This document shows positions 1 through 13,774 of a stretch of 64,000 nt of DNA, piece by piece. How positions within the stretch are numbered: the first letter of the stretch is position 1; every line of letters begins with the position of its first letter. The position numbers and the translations under genes are program-made. Below the pieces are notes generated by a model. The model searched no databases. It saw nothing but the letters and a program-made list of their open reading frames with translations, and was not told where the DNA came from. Origin of the DNA: Pholis gunnellus (Eukaryota > Chordata > Actinopteri > Perciformes > Pholidae); assembly GCA_910591455.2 (NCBI GenBank), contig OU342816.1:5536476-5600475 (forward strand). The letters run 5' to 3'.

Positions 1-3000
1 TTTCAAAGCAGCATGTTGTTACCCAGCATACCTCACAAAGACTTCTACAGACCAGACTTTTGTCACCAAAATGTATCATTTGTTGATATGTTGATTTACT
101 GGCGCAGTTGTTTAAAATATAACACCAGCAGCCTTGAGAATATTTGCAGTCGTCAAAATGTTGTTCACATAATTACTCATTCACACTTAGTACAGTAAAA
201 ACGGTCAGACAGAGGTTTGTTGGTAGGTCTGGTGTAGCACTTTACAACAGAATCAGGAAGTATTGTTTCTACAATTAAAAATGTTACATTTGTTATTCAT
301 TCACTTTAACTTTTAAACCATTTATTATTCTTATGTATTAGACCGGTATTTGAAAACCTTGAGAATATACATTATCATGGACATAAGACATGTTTCATCC
401 AGTAGGACAAATAACTGCTCATACACTTACAAAAACAGAGACTTGTCCACACAACACTGCAAACAATGTTGAGGGCCTTTGTCTAGTATGAAGGTTGACC
501 CCGTCTGACCAAAGACCATTTTTTCCATGTGAGATATCGCTTTCTTTAGATAGTTACAAACATTTTCATTTCATTTCTCAGACTGTCCTGTATGTAAAAA
601 ATTAAAACTTCTCCTATCTAAAATAAATATGTATTGTATAATTCTACTTAAGGGAAATAAAATGTACCGTACACATACGGAATATTAAATACGACATACT
701 ACATATTTTCTTTTACACATGTGGTACTCAGGTGTTTTGCCGACCACACGTGTGCTTGTATGCGTGTTCAACTGTGAGAGCACGAAGCCTTTGGGCTTTG
801 AGTTTAAAACCTTGCAGGTTAGGAAGGAAGAAAGGAAGAGTGTTGATGCATCTTCCACTACACTGCAATGCTGTAGTGAGGTCAGTGCCAAAGACAAGCA
901 GAGCGAAAAAAAATAAAAAGGAGGCAGAGATAATGGAGGACTGGAGTGAGTGATCTAAGGATGATAAAATAAGAAGGGCTGCCGGATGGAAGAATAGAGA
1001 GGAGAGGATGTGAGCTGTAGAACATAAAGGATACAGGGGGCATCCTTGGAGAGGGAGTAGGAAACAGAGGAAGGAAGAGAAGTTTCCCCACTGCAGTGGT
1101 TCAATGCTGAGAATCTGTGTCAGAGCTCCTTCCTCTGGAGCTGCTGACGGACCCTGCTGCTGAGGAAACAGTCTGCACACACAAACTCAATATGTGTCCT
1201 CTGCAATGATGAGGACTTCTAAAAATACACAAGACCTTTGTGTGTTTTAATTTAACATTCATCTGAGTGTAATGCTCCCACTGTAGCTCTCATGAGAGGT
1301 GAGAACGATGACATCCTGAAAGAAATGACATGCGATATTCACCGTCTATATGCAAACACGGCAGTGCAGGTGTGTCCGAATAAAGAACACCTTTAATAAG
1401 AGGCAAAAGCTCTCTGTTGTTAATAATGGAATGAACTCATGCATTTTGCATTACATCACATATATTGCAGTTCAATCAGAATAATAGTTATTTTAGAAAA
1501 TCGAATTTTGTTCATATATAATTTATGTACACTGTAAAACAAATCTGTATCCATTTACCTTTTATTTGTCCTGACATCTATTATTTAACATCTATCACTC
1601 CCCACTAGCAATATAAGTACTTCATAACATCTTAATAAATGTTATGTGTCCCTTGTTGTAAGTTGCAACTGATTTCAAGTCATTCATTAAAAATGTATGA
1701 AGATTTGTCCAGCCTTTTAATGGAATGGACAAAGCGGTGTATAAAAAACCTTAAACTCTGTTCATGTGGTAAAAACAACAGCCCTAGAATAGACGTTCTT
1801 GAAAGGTTTGATGAAACCAAATATATCTGTATCCTTGTTTGCTTGCTGTAAAAACAAAATACATAGACGGTCTGCCTAAAAGTAGTTCCCTCCAGTAGTT
1901 TTTCGTGCACGCACTTGTGCTCTCTCCACTTTGCCTAAATAGGTCAGGAGATCGACAAGAAGGAGGTCTCCTACTTTGAGACGGGCACCCTACTTCTTCT
2001 CCCAGAATAATTTGAGGTGTAGGAATGCTCTGCTTCAATTGAGAGCATCATCCTGTCGACTTCATGTATCATTAATAATAATCCTTCTGTAACAAATCTA
2101 TCTTGCCAGGGAGGATTGTGTTGCAAAGCAAAACAATGGAAGCAATATTTCAGCGTTTGACAGGATTAGTAATCCATCATCCTTGGGCGAGGAGCGGGAC
2201 TGTCTTTCAAATCAAACCATTTCTCTGCACATCTAGAGTTGTCATTAGTTTATTTGTGTAGCAATCCGTGATGTTGAATGTTATTGATTACACTGTTCGA
2301 CAGGGGGATTTTGCCAGTAAAGCTGAGCTCAGCGTTCATCCAGCACAGGCTATTATTCATTTCAGCAACATATTGATGGCGTGTGTTTCAGCTTCACCGG
2401 GCGTGTAATGTTTCCCTATACATAGCTTAAATGTTCTTTGTTTCAATTACATGTTTGAATTCCCTAACTAGGTTAGGACAGAATTCATTAATTTTAATGG
2501 CCTGTGAGACTGATTTTAGATTCCAAAACTCTCATAAACCAGAAGTACAGTACAATGTTTTGGGGCATGATTAATGGCTCTTTTTTTCAAGATCATAAAG
2601 GCAGCTACAAGTAGACCGCACAGAGATATGATTTTAGAAATCTGACTGTGTGGTTAAGATATAATACAGTCAACATTTTTTAACCGCTGTGGGTTTGTTC
2701 TAATAAACAATAAATAATCATTGTAGTCCAATGAACACCAATCCATGTATCACAAAGTAAAATGCACTCTTTGATATAGACATGCTCTTAATTAAGACTA
2801 AATAAACATTGTTCTGAAAAATAAAGAGAATGTGAGGCAAACATATCGACTGCACATTTTGTATTTCTAATGAAAACATATATTTTACGTTGCTGTAGCA
2901 GTTCATTAATTCAGAGTGCATTTTTAATCACCATGAGTTCTTTTCATAATGTTAGTCCTCAGTAAGCTATTACATTTGGGAAGTGCAGTGTCCTCAGGTG

Positions 3001-5279
3001 CCCGAATGTGCTTTTGCATCATCTTTTCTTTATAGTGTGGTTAGTGTACTTAAAATGTTCACTTGCAGCCAAGTAGAAAGTTCTAGCAACAATTATCAGC
3101 AACAGCCAGGTTGCATCACGTTGGTAGAAATATTATGAATAATCTGCCAGAAAGTTGGAAAAAAACCATAAGCAAGTGTTGGTGTGAGTTGGTGGCCGTA
3201 ACCCTTTTTTACTTCAGTCAGAGTGTCTTGATGTGTTTGCAGTAACAACACAGCTTACCGTACATCTGATGGCAACTACTGTGAGTCATGTTGTCAAAAT
3301 TACAATCAACCTTTTCATAATAGCGATGGATCAATGTGTAATGTGAATGGGGTTGTTTCCAGTGATGACACCACAGAGAATCATCATCACCCAACTGTGC
3401 AGGTCCCCATCTTTTAGCTCATGGTTTTCGGTTTCACAGCCCACACTGTCCTCGTCAACCTTGCTTCCAGCTGCAGGCGGCTGCTTTGTACACTTCAACA
3501 GCAGTGAAATGAAAACACCTGACTGTGACATTGTGGTTGCCATGGTTAACTCTGCAGCGAAGATTACTTCCTCGTCAATTTTCAGGAGTGAAATCTTATT
3601 TAGATTTTTGCATTTACACAACATGCTCGACAGTGTCACACTTTTATTGTAGTAGTTGTTGCTTTTTGTCTCATCCTGTAAAAGTGATTGACAGTTGACA
3701 TATTGCACATAAAATACATTGTGATAGATTTTTAGAGTACTTTCATTCAAAACTAAAACAATTATAATCCGTTCATGTTCACGACAGCTCAGATTTCAAT
3801 CCTCCATCTTTTCCATCTTTTTCTAAACGAGCTGGCCAAGAGCGACAAAGCCCAGTCAGTGCAATCAGTGACGGTTATGACTGAGGAGGTGAAAGCTGCA
3901 TAAGGAGATGGAGAAACTTGTTTTTTTTATAATCAAAGTATATTTATGAGTGCCGTTTTTTTTTTGAGCACATACAATATTAACCACAACTTCTAAAAGC
4001 CTACATCACGTGACTTGTAAACTTGTTAATAAATCATGACAACAACTCCAGCAGTCATGATAAATTAACTGTGAGGTTAGCCATGTAATTACAGTTAACC
4101 ACAACTGAAAGAGGGGAAATACATGATAAAATAAAATAAAGCCTAAAAATGTAAACAGAACAAAACTTCAATTTCACCTGGGGAGCATTTAATATTCGCA
4201 TCGTCTATTGATCGGTTCAGGGGGACTATATATATGACTCCCGTAGGGTCTGCGGCACATTTTAAACACATGTTAAAGGCATCAGGTTAAATCTATTTTG
4301 GCTGGAATACAGATACACAGGGACATTTTAGATGCATAAAGACAAATGGGATGGAAGAAGGCTGCGTCTGGTATACACTGGCATCATCACCACACATGGT
4401 TAGGCTGTGCAATGAATTATTAGAAATATCTTCCAACACAAAATCCTCCAGCTTTGGGCGATAGTTGTGATATTTATTTGTTTTGACAAAGGAATTTAGC
4501 TTTAGAAAAAAAGAAGAAGATATTAGCATATTTTCAGTGTGAGGCATTATCATAACTCAAAACCTGTTTATGTCTACCTCAGCCTAGGTATAACTGAGGC
4601 AGTTAACTGAAGCGTCTCCTTCTGTTTCCTCCTTTATTCCTGAAAAGCAGCTGGAAGTCATTTCCTTCAGAGTTGTTGAACGAGCTGATGATAATTACAT
4701 TTCTGCACATGTTGCGACTCAAAGGAAGTTCCTCTGTGATTTATGTGTAAAATAATAAATATCAGAGAGAGGCCGACAGTATTTTTAAACCATTTATGTA
4801 TCACACTCTCAGCGAAATTATCGCTGATAAGTATTTAGAGAAGATGATGGAAGTAAGTGAACCACCACACAAGTTTAGCTTCATATTAATGTATTCGTCA
4901 CGCCGGCTCCCAGTGGCACCTCAGGCGGTCATGCAAGTCTGCCTGATACGTGTGGGCAAGACCTAAAACAGTTTGAGAGAGGAACAGTGGATGAGGAGCG
5001 GGTGGGAAGAAATGTCTGCACTCCGATAATTAAGCTGCCTAATTTCGATGCCTGGTGAGGTCTTTATTCATTATGTGCTGCCATCAGCAATCAGTGGAGC
5101 TTATTATTGAGAGCATACAGGCGGGAAGAGTATTTTTACTCCGGGTCTGTCTACAGATAACACTGCACTTAGCCAGTCCAGAGGACTGCTCACTGTAGAC
5201 AGAGTCGGTGTACCATATGTGCAAATATATACTTAATATGTTTGTTGACTCATATACTTTAAAGGCTAATTTATATTCA

Positions 5280-5280
5280 C

Positions 5281-5314
<34 letters not shown>

Positions 5315-5432
5315 ATGTGTGTGTTTCCCAATGCATCTGCTGTTGTGCTCGAGGCAATTGTTGTCCCTTGAGGCTGGCGACAGCAGCTGCTGTATGAATG
5401 AACGTATGTGTGTGTGTGTGTGTGTGTGTGTA
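5280..5432. repeat. Compound (AT)n(GT)n and (GT)n microsatellites
   Basis: An AT run passes into a GT run at about 5280-5324. A second GT run lies at about 5406-5432. They are separated by about 80 bases of unique sequence. Confidence 0.9.
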
Positions 5433-6187
5433 AAAGCCTCTGGGAGAGACAGTGCCTGCATGTCCAGCCGACACACCAGCAGAAGAGCAGCTACTATTAC
5501 ACTACAATCTCACAGGTCAATCAGCTGCCAATACACATCAGTTTGACTAGTTACACAACAAGCGAAGTATCACGTCATTGTCTTTACTTCCTCCTCTCGT
5601 CGTCCCTCTAGACATCGATGTTGGATTGTCTGTGAGCTCTGTTGATCTTTGCGCTTCATGAAAATACCAGCTGTCACTGATGCAGCACAAGGAAATTGTG
5701 AAAATTTGAAAAAGACTTTCACATGTGAGCCCAATCCAGGGATACAGACTCGATTCATTTGATTCCAAATCTTATCAGATCGCTTGCACAGTGTCAGGGA
5801 TTTAGAAAGTCTCCAAAAATGTAATGATTGGTCTGAAAGGAGGTCTGAAAGGAGAGCGAGGCGGCTAAATGAGGCGATAAGTGGTGACGGATGAATGTTA
5901 AAGGAACCATGAGATAGATAGAGAATGCACTGTATTGAATCAACTCAGCCTCATTTTGATATTCTTCCCTCGGCTTTGAGATACTACAAAATATTTTTTA
6001 TCGTTATGGTGGGTATTGAATATTCTGCAAGTCCATGCTGTCCAGTCCCAATCTGCCCTAACGTACAGTATTGGCTTGTTACCCTGCAGCACTTAAAACA
6101 CTGATGTTTGCAGATAACCTTCGTCCACTATTTTCTGCTAATGCAGCAATCTGCCCCGTGCTGATTATCCTGTTATCCAGCAGAAGT

Positions 6188-6189
<2 letters not shown>

Positions 6190-6280
<91 letters not shown>
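6190..6280. repeat. (CA)n microsatellite, about 90 bp
   Basis: An uninterrupted CA dinucleotide run of about 45 units, followed by a degenerate CA-rich tail to about 6320. Both strands give artificial Thr-His or Cys-Val reading frames that are not genes. Confidence 0.95.
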
Positions 6281-6282
<2 letters not shown>

Positions 6283-8056
6283 CAGACACGAACACACACA
6301 CACAAGCTTGCAAACACACACAGCACAACACTCAATACTTGCAATGTCTTGGAAATTTTAACGACATATATCTGCCCAACAAACAAGTATAGACGCAATA
6401 TCTGCAGTACAGTACTTTAGAAAAGTTTTCTATCTCAGGAAAGTACATAAGTACGTCTGAAAATTCTGACTGTTAAAGTGAATAAAGCTGCAGTGGTCAC
6501 ATGGTGTGAAATAAGCCTATGGAAGGGGGATGCAACGGGGAGCCCGCCATAGACAGCTTGTTGTTAATCCCCACTGTCACAATTATTTACACATGGTTAC
6601 ATGGAGAATTAGGAGTTATGTATTTATAATTACGATGGTGCCAGTTGTCCATGCGATGAGGTAAAATGTCTCTCCACTGGTATTCAGTGAAGAATGTCTC
6701 TACCTTTGAAGGCAACTTCCTGTAATAAACTTGAACGTTTTCGACTTAACAAGTTGATGAGGGGCATCAGTGACTCCTGCAGACTGTCTCATTTATTGGG
6801 GAGACGCAGGTTCACCGGCCCTCAATTAGAACGCCACACATCAGTAGGTTTTGTCCAACACTGGTGTGTACACAGAGCATGTTTTAGTTATAGTAACTGA
6901 ACTTTATTTATATGTGTAGCGCCAAGCAGGGAAAACCAGTTGAAAGTGCTGATGTGCTGCTTTTCGACTTTCAATGAAAAAGGCACCAAAACGATAAAAT
7001 CGCTTTACTTGTAAATAGACTGCATCATAGTTTCATGTCTTAAGTTTGGTTTTGGTTTCTGGTATTTCTGGTTCCTGGCTGAGTATGTGCTGTGATAGAG
7101 GATGCCATGCATGTGGAGTAAGTTAAAGACAGTTAAAAGACACGAAACAACAACAAGAATGTATCCATAAAAAGTCTGCAACAATTAACCTCAATGGACC
7201 TGAACTCTGAGCAAGCCTCAGATACAGTACAGTATTGTGTACCTATAAGGATAGAGGATAGACAGTATCCACTGCTAATGAGTGAGAACATATAACAACA
7301 TATCATCTACAGAACTTCCATTACAACATCAGCAAGTAAAAAGTGCTCAGTCTGAATTAGTATTTGAGACACATTTGTTTGTTTTTTTTACCACGAGAGA
7401 CCTGTCCAGTCTGTGAGCTTGTGTCACTATACAGAGCTGTGGACAGCAGGCAGACTTAGTGACATTTAGTTAATGCTATTATGATGTAGTAATTATCACT
7501 GGCATGAGAAGAAGCAGACCTCGAATAGAAACAGACAGTGAATGCAGACGTGCTGCAAGCTGCCTTCTATCCGGTTATATCGTTTTAAATCAGCATCCAG
7601 GGCCGCACATTCTCACACTGACACTGAACATGAGTCGTATTTCCTAAACAAATATTTGCATATAAATGAGCAGTGTCGATCACAGATTTCTATCTCATTG
7701 AGCAGAATGCGTCAAAGGACTTCCTTGTGGTGCAGAGCGCCATCAATATCAACGCTTTGGTCAAATCTGCTGCTGTCAAACCCGCAGTGGAGGCAGATAC
7801 ATCGGCTCACAGCAGAGGATCACACAGTGACTGAATGTAAATCACGTACACGACCCGCATTTCGCTTCTGAAAAGACCAAAGGTGCAGAGCAGCTTTATT
7901 CTGTTGTATTGCCGAGCATACTGAAAGTCAGTGTAGCGTATATATGCTCACAGCTGCTCCGAGCACTGACGACCGAACATGTTTGCCATTTTGCACAAGT
8001 CACACACATGGCTGACTCTCCCTCTTTGTTTCTGTGTCCTCATGTCTGTCTTGCCC

Positions 8057-8113
8057 ACACACACACACACACACACATACACAAAAAAACACACACACAC
8101 ACACACACACACC
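8057..8113. repeat. Interrupted (CA)n microsatellite
   Basis: Two CA runs separated by a short A-rich interruption near 8082-8090. Confidence 0.9.
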
Positions 8114-9402
8114 CAGGCACGCTCTCGCAGGTGGAGCAGGAACAGTCCTGCAGCGGCGCGCTGTTCTATTTTAGGTCTGTTTCACGCCATCACTTATTCC
8201 TCTGCTATACCCCTGAACCACTGGAAGACGTTTCTTTTTTTTTCCCTCCCCAAGAAAAAAAATACATTTTTCTCACAATTTAATCATTTTTTTTTTCCAT
8301 CATACCTTTCTGTGTCTACGACCCTTTCTTCTCCTTACCTTTCACAAAAGTCGCTGGTTGCTGTGGTAACCGGCCATGGAAAGCGGGTGTGGGAATGTTT
8401 GAGGCCTAATTAAATGCTATACTATGGAGTCTCACTTGACACAGGCTTAACAAAGACCAACTTTTGATGTACCGAAAAATGCACAGGAATTGAATTAAAG
8501 CCCAATGTCATACGTGCTATAGCCGCCATTAACCCCAGTTGTTCTAACCCACCTGGGGCCGACTCCCATCCATCTCTGTCCCTGCTGTTGCCTTGGGTGG
8601 CCCCTCTTGTGCTTGGAAACAAGTGTCTTCTAAGTAATTGGCTCCGCCACGCAGGGAGCGTGCACATCCACTGCATTGTGGCATAAATACCAGGGAGCCC
8701 CATGATGTGCAGGCTTTCCTCGCTCATTAGAAAGAGCTGACAGTGCAGCACTAAAGCCCCAGTCCTCCTCCGCAGTGCTCCTGCTGGATCGACACCAGAA
8801 GATAACAGTACAGCACACCGGTCTCTCAGAGGCCTTGAAAAGCAGCCGCACTGCTCTCTAGATCCTCCAGCCCCCTGGACGCAGCTCTCTCTAACTGCAG
8901 CAATGCACTAATGAGCCTCATTGGGAAGTCCCCACCAGTTTTTAAGAAGATGCCACCTGTACGTTTCAGCACTGTGCTGCTAATAATCAGCACTCTTACC
9001 ATGTCACTGGAAACGGGAGATGCCTCGAAGAGATGTCAAAAAGAGGTCATTCAAATGTGTTAAATAGCTTTGCAACGATGACAAGATTTGCGATGACAGC
9101 AGGAAGTAATATTGGACAAATACTAGCAATTCATTTTACGGCACTAGTCCTTATTTCCATGGATTGGTGAACGGCAATCCCTGTTTAAGCATATATGTGC
9201 AGTTACTCACGCTGGTGCCCATGTACGTGCTGTTCCATTTCAGCTCAGCAGCGAAGATGAGTGTGACATCACCTTTACCTTCCGACGACCCCTCCTGTTT
9301 CAGTCGCTTATGATTAGTCAGCTCACGTGTGCACGCTGTCTAGAGTTCACCTCTACCATCCTACAGTGTTGTTTGTCATGGCAGCTGTGAGATAACACAA
9401 GC

Positions 9403-9404
9403 AC

Positions 9405-9486
<82 letters not shown>
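9403..9486. repeat. (CA)n microsatellite upstream of connexin exon 2
   Basis: A CA run of about 40 units ends roughly 300 bases before the connexin splice acceptor at 9782. Confidence 0.95.
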
Positions 9487-9488
<2 letters not shown>

Positions 9489-9782
9489 TCATGCATGAAC
9501 ATACCCATGAGCACACACAAAAGGCACATAGTGCGGTCCGACAGCTTGCCTGAAAACTGTTCTGTTGCCCTGAAATTGTTTTAGCGTACAACATAAACAA
9601 AGCAGCATCCAATCAGCATTCAGATTATGTTAAACCAAGACCTGCAGTCAATTTGAAATTGTCAGAATCATACTCAGATATTTCCTGAGCCTGTGCATTT
9701 GTTCCTCACTAACTGACATTGCCTGTCTCCCTTTCAACCCCTCCCCATCTTGCCCTTTCCTTCTCCTTCTGTCTCTCTGCAG

Positions 9783-10647
9783 GATCCTGCTGACAGTGGT
9801 GGTGATTTTCCGTATCCTAATAGTAGGCATAGTGGGGGAGAAGGTGTACGAGGACGAGCAAATCATGTTCATCTGTAACACCATGCAGCCCGGCTGCAAC
9901 CAGGCTTGTTATGACAAGGCCTTCCCCATCTCGCACATCCGCTACTGGGTCTTTCAGATCATCCTGGTGTGCACGCCGAGCCTGTGCTTCATCACATATT
10001 CTGTTCACCAGTCTGCTAAAGCGCGTGACAGAAGCTACTCCCTCCTGCATCCTTACATGGATCACCACGGTCACGGTCACCACGGCCGCCATCATGACCA
10101 TCACGCTCGCAAGCTTCACTCTCGCAACATCAACGGCATCCTGTTGCACCCCGACAGCAGTAAGGAGGACCATGACTGCCTGGAGGTCAAGGAGATCCCC
10201 AATGGACCCCGGGGGCTCCCTCAAACACACAAGAGTGCTAAAGTGCGACGGCAGGAAGGCATCTCCCGTTTCTATGTCATCCAGGTGGTGTTCCGCAACG
10301 CACTGGAGATTGGCTTCCTGGCTGGCCAGTACTTCCTGTACGGTTTCAATGTGCCAGGGATGTTTGAGTGTGATCGCTACCCATGCGTGAAGGAGGTGGA
10401 GTGTTACGTGTCTCGTCCCACGGAAAAGACCGTGTTTCTGGTCTTTATGTTTGCGGTGAGCGGCGTTTGTGTGCTGCTCAACCTGGCTGAGCTCAACCAC
10501 CTTGGCTGGAGGAAGATAAAGACGGCCATGCGAGGGGTGCAGGCCCGAAGGAAGTCCATCTGTGAAGTCCGCAAGAAGGATGTTTCACACCTGTCCCAGG
10601 CCCCAAACCTGGGCAGGACCCAATCTAGTGAGTCAGCCTACGTCTGA
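9783..10647 (+). CDS. gjd1: Delta-type connexin (Cx34/35/36 family), large second exon
   Basis: This connexin forms gap-junction channels of electrical synapses. The exon follows a pyrimidine-rich acceptor ending in CAG. Its first base completes a split arginine codon, as in Cx36, and it encodes 287 residues to the stop (about 311 with the missing exon 1). The first extracellular loop has Cys-x6-Cys-x3-Cys and the second Cys-x4-Cys-x5-Cys, the connexin docking signatures. Four membrane spans are implied, with M1 starting at the exon. The loop motif RDRSYS and the tail motif RRKSI correspond to the two regulatory serines of Cx35/36. The C-terminus SAYV is the PDZ ligand that binds ZO-1 in this family. 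The cytoplasmic loop carries a histidine-rich segment at 10056-10121 instead of the glycine-rich stretch of Cx36/gjd2, so I favour gjd1 over gjd2. I cannot tell a from b paralogues. The 227-residue antisense frame over this exon is a shadow. Confidence 0.93.
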
Positions 10648-11070
10648 CAGAGGCTCCTCTGCCTGGGGGCTCGAGGACCTCTTCAATTTTGGAGAAGAGC
10701 TTTTCCTAGGCCCAGGACCCCTGATCATTAGGGCACAAAAATCATCACTGCATTATTATTCAGGAGCACAGACGGACTCTGTGCAGTCGTGACAAAGCAT
10801 CAATTCACCAAGTAGAGTCTTTGACACTTCATGAGGGCAGGACCACCCTCCTAACAAGGCTACTGTCTTGCTGTAACAAAGGTTACACAAAAAACTTACA
10901 TGATGCCTAGGTGACACTAGGTGCCTTCAAAGAACCCAACAGACAAAAATGAGCTATTACTAATAATATTAAAATACTGTAAAGATAGTCTGAGGTTGAG
11001 TCATTTGAAGTTCTTCATTATTTGCCTTTGCTGTAGGTCAGAAATAAACCCCTAATTTTCCAATTATGTG
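10648..11070 (+). other. Connexin 3' UTR with poly(A) signal
   Basis: Non-coding sequence after the TGA. A canonical AATAAA at 11043-11048 is the first good polyadenylation signal, so the transcript probably ends about 15-25 bases later. Confidence 0.6.
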
Positions 11071-12389
11071 TGCATATGCAAAAAGCTTAAGCGTGTGCAT
11101 GCATACGCATGTGAGTGGGGGAAAAAAAAGCCAATGTCTGATTTAAGTCAGAAAATTCAATGCTTAGCTAATCTGAGCTTCTGAGAGAAAGATGATGTTA
11201 TTTGTCACTGTCCACGATCTTCGAGTAAAGTCACTCGATGGACAAACAAGCACCTTTTTAATCATGTTGTATGAAATTCCCACGGAGAGAAACACAAAAA
11301 CCAACAGCACTAAAGCTTTCAGCAGGAACTGGAACACAGTATTTGTTGTCGGTGTACCAGGCTTTTTTCTTAAAAAAACGTCACTCTTGTTCATATTCTT
11401 AGGTGCCAATCATACGGCAGACTGACATTGCCTGGGAGCTTTTGTTCTAAGCGAGACACACGGTGCATTGAAGATGAGTTAGATTAACTTTTCAACACTG
11501 TGTCACGCACCACAATGCTCTCAAATGCCTGCAAGGCACACTGTTTACTCCCAGAACCAACTGAGAACAGTCAAGAAAAGTGTGCCAGTGTTTCCACTTT
11601 GGCTCATTAAGTGTGATCGCTGTCTAAGGGGCTGAATGGAGTTATATAAAGAGTTTTTTCAGTTAAACAGGAGAAAGTATTGTAGTCACAAATATTTTAA
11701 CATGTAACCTCAAGCTTTTTTTCACAAGCTGATTTGGTGCCATATTTCAAAGTATGTGTACATAGATAAAATGTAAGAATTACACTTAGCCTTTTTCCCT
11801 ATGCGATGTAGTCGGGCTTCACTTGGATGAGGAACATGGGTTTGGGTGGTAATGAAGATTAATCATAGATTGCCAGCTTTAACAATATATATTATTAATG
11901 TGCCCTTTGTTAAGCCTTCGTCCTCTAATGGAGACTATATGTTCCGAAAAGTCCCCCCCCCCCCCCCTGCTCCCCCCCTCCCCCCACGGACTTTGAAAAA
12001 GGCATGTTACCGAAGCATTAATAGAATGGATAGATTATGACATGTAACTTAAAAAGAGACTGTTTTATTTATTTGCATCCTGCTCCTGTGAAATGTAATA
12101 CTCAGCATGCATGAAGATGAAAACTATAAAGAGATATGAACATAGAATCCCACTGCGGGAATATTGAAAGTGAAAACCTGAAAGGCTCCAGAACTGCAGC
12201 AATAATAATATAAAGTATGTGAAAAAAATATGTGAATAAATTATTATGCAAACAGAGATTTTTGGCTGTGCTGTGTTTAACAAACGGGTGGTGATTACTG
12301 TGAAAGGCTGCCATTTTACTTTTATCAGGATGTTGTGATTGTTTACACATGCTAAAGGCATCTTAACACTACTCCTACTACACGAATAC

Positions 12390-12915
12390 CACAGTGTGAA
12401 AGTACTAAAAGTTCAAAATGCTATTTAAGTATTTGTACAGAAGTTTTATCAGCAAAATTGACTTAAATTATCATGCGGAAAAAAAGTCTGTTTTAGAAGT
12501 TCATCATATGTTTTGTATATAAAATCTTAAGTAAAAGTACAATATTTCACACCAAGATGTTCTGGAATAGAAGTATTACTGCAAGTAGCAGAAAACGGCA
12601 ATACTCAAGTACCTTAAAATGTACTTAAATACCAGCCCGGTCTCAGTCCTTTGGAAGAGGATTATGATTAGAGTTCCGACTCAAATACATTTTTTACAAT
12701 ACTCTTATTACTAAGTACTTTAAAATACTCTTTGGTATATTCCCAGGTCATCAAAACATGACGCTTTGGCTGCATCTGACACAGACACACAAGGCACCCT
12801 TTAGCGTCTGTTTGAGACGCAGCAGGCTTTCAATAACTCCAATCAGCTCAGGAAGTCAGGTGGTGCAGTCTAAAGAGAGACTTGAGTAGATATACTTCTT
12901 TACTTTCCACCACTG
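12390..12915. mobile_element. Fish non-autonomous DNA element (CAGTGGTGGAA family), interrupted
   Basis: The segment is built of AAGTACTT/AAAGTAC-type motifs and ends at 12915 in CTTTCCACCACTG, the terminal motif of a repeat I know to be very common in teleost DNA. Family-like sequence at about 12390-12645 resumes at about 12880. The middle (about 12645-12880) looks foreign and may be a second insertion. The left edge is approximate. Confidence 0.5.
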
Positions 12916-13662
12916 CTGGTGTGGATGGCAGTGTGGTATTACTGTAACATAAAACATACAGTAGCTTTTCCAGCTGTACATAATACATAGGCATACACAA
13001 CACAGAGTATATAATGCAGTGCTCTCAACTGCACCGATTCAAAACCTGCTTTAACATTTATTATTCAACGCTGAGAAATGATACATCTCTGAGAGATACA
13101 TTTGTGCAGTGTCTGAGTTTCTGTTGATAAATTATAGATTCAACTTGTATTTCCTCGATATATAAAACTCCTGACGAAAGTATATTTATAATGCAAGAAC
13201 TTACCAATGTGTAATTGCTAATTTTCACTAATAACTCCTATGTTTTTGCAGTGAAATTGTATATGTATTGGGTTTTTTTTACAGTAAAATGTGTTTAATA
13301 CTCACACTGTTGTTTCTCAGAATCAGCGTGACTCATAGGCAGGTACGCGATGAGCGAGGTTACCGAGGAAGAGAGGAGAGAAGTGTGGGGGCGGTGGACC
13401 TTTTAGCGTTATTAAACCTTCAGGCGTCGTGTGGCCGTGTCCGGGGGAACACTGGAAGCACAGTGGGACCAGAGGAAGAGGGACAAGGGTGATGATGATG
13501 ATGCAGGGCTGTGTTAATAAAGCTGATTGTCTGATAGGATGTAGAGTAATGAATTCCGTCGTTGTTCATTCACTTAAAGGCCGCGCAGCGTCCTTATTGA
13601 CATGTGGGTGGCCGTGATTGACTCTCTGCTGTGTGCTGATATACAATCACATCAACACGCCA

Positions 13663-13676
13663 CCAACAACAACAAC

Positions 13677-13770
<94 letters not shown>
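13663..13770. repeat. (AAC)n then (CA)n microsatellite
   Basis: A short AAC run leads directly into about 45 units of CA ending at 13770. Confidence 0.95.

Positions 13771-13774
<4 letters not shown>

Larger units (their letters stand above)
1..9782. other. Non-coding flank, probably connexin intron 1 or upstream DNA
   Basis: I see no exon of a recognisable gene here. Delta connexins have a first coding exon of about 71 bases ending in the middle of an arginine codon. I looked for its expected opening (Met-Gly-Glu-Trp-Thr) and did not see it, so the exon is probably further left. The stretch holds several CA/TG microsatellites, ordinary AT-rich sequence and short chance reading frames. The last 60 bases before 9783 are a pyrimidine-rich splice acceptor. 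Confidence 0.6.

Noticed and set aside
728..1180. 150-codon frame on the minus strand
   Set aside because: Low-complexity Leu, Ser and Phe-rich product from a purine-rich strand. No splice context or motif.
3331..3750. 139-codon frame on the minus strand
   Set aside because: No motif, codon content like the surrounding non-coding DNA.
6190..6280. Regular repeat considered as a CRISPR array
   Set aside because: It is a dinucleotide microsatellite without spacers, in a vertebrate genome.
6071..6361. Frames of repeated Thr-His or Val-Cys on both strands
   Set aside because: Produced by the (CA)n microsatellite. The same applies to frames at 5208, 7909, 9376 and 13602.
9817..10500. 227-codon frame on the minus strand
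   Set aside because: It is the exact antisense of the connexin exon and arises from that gene's codon usage.
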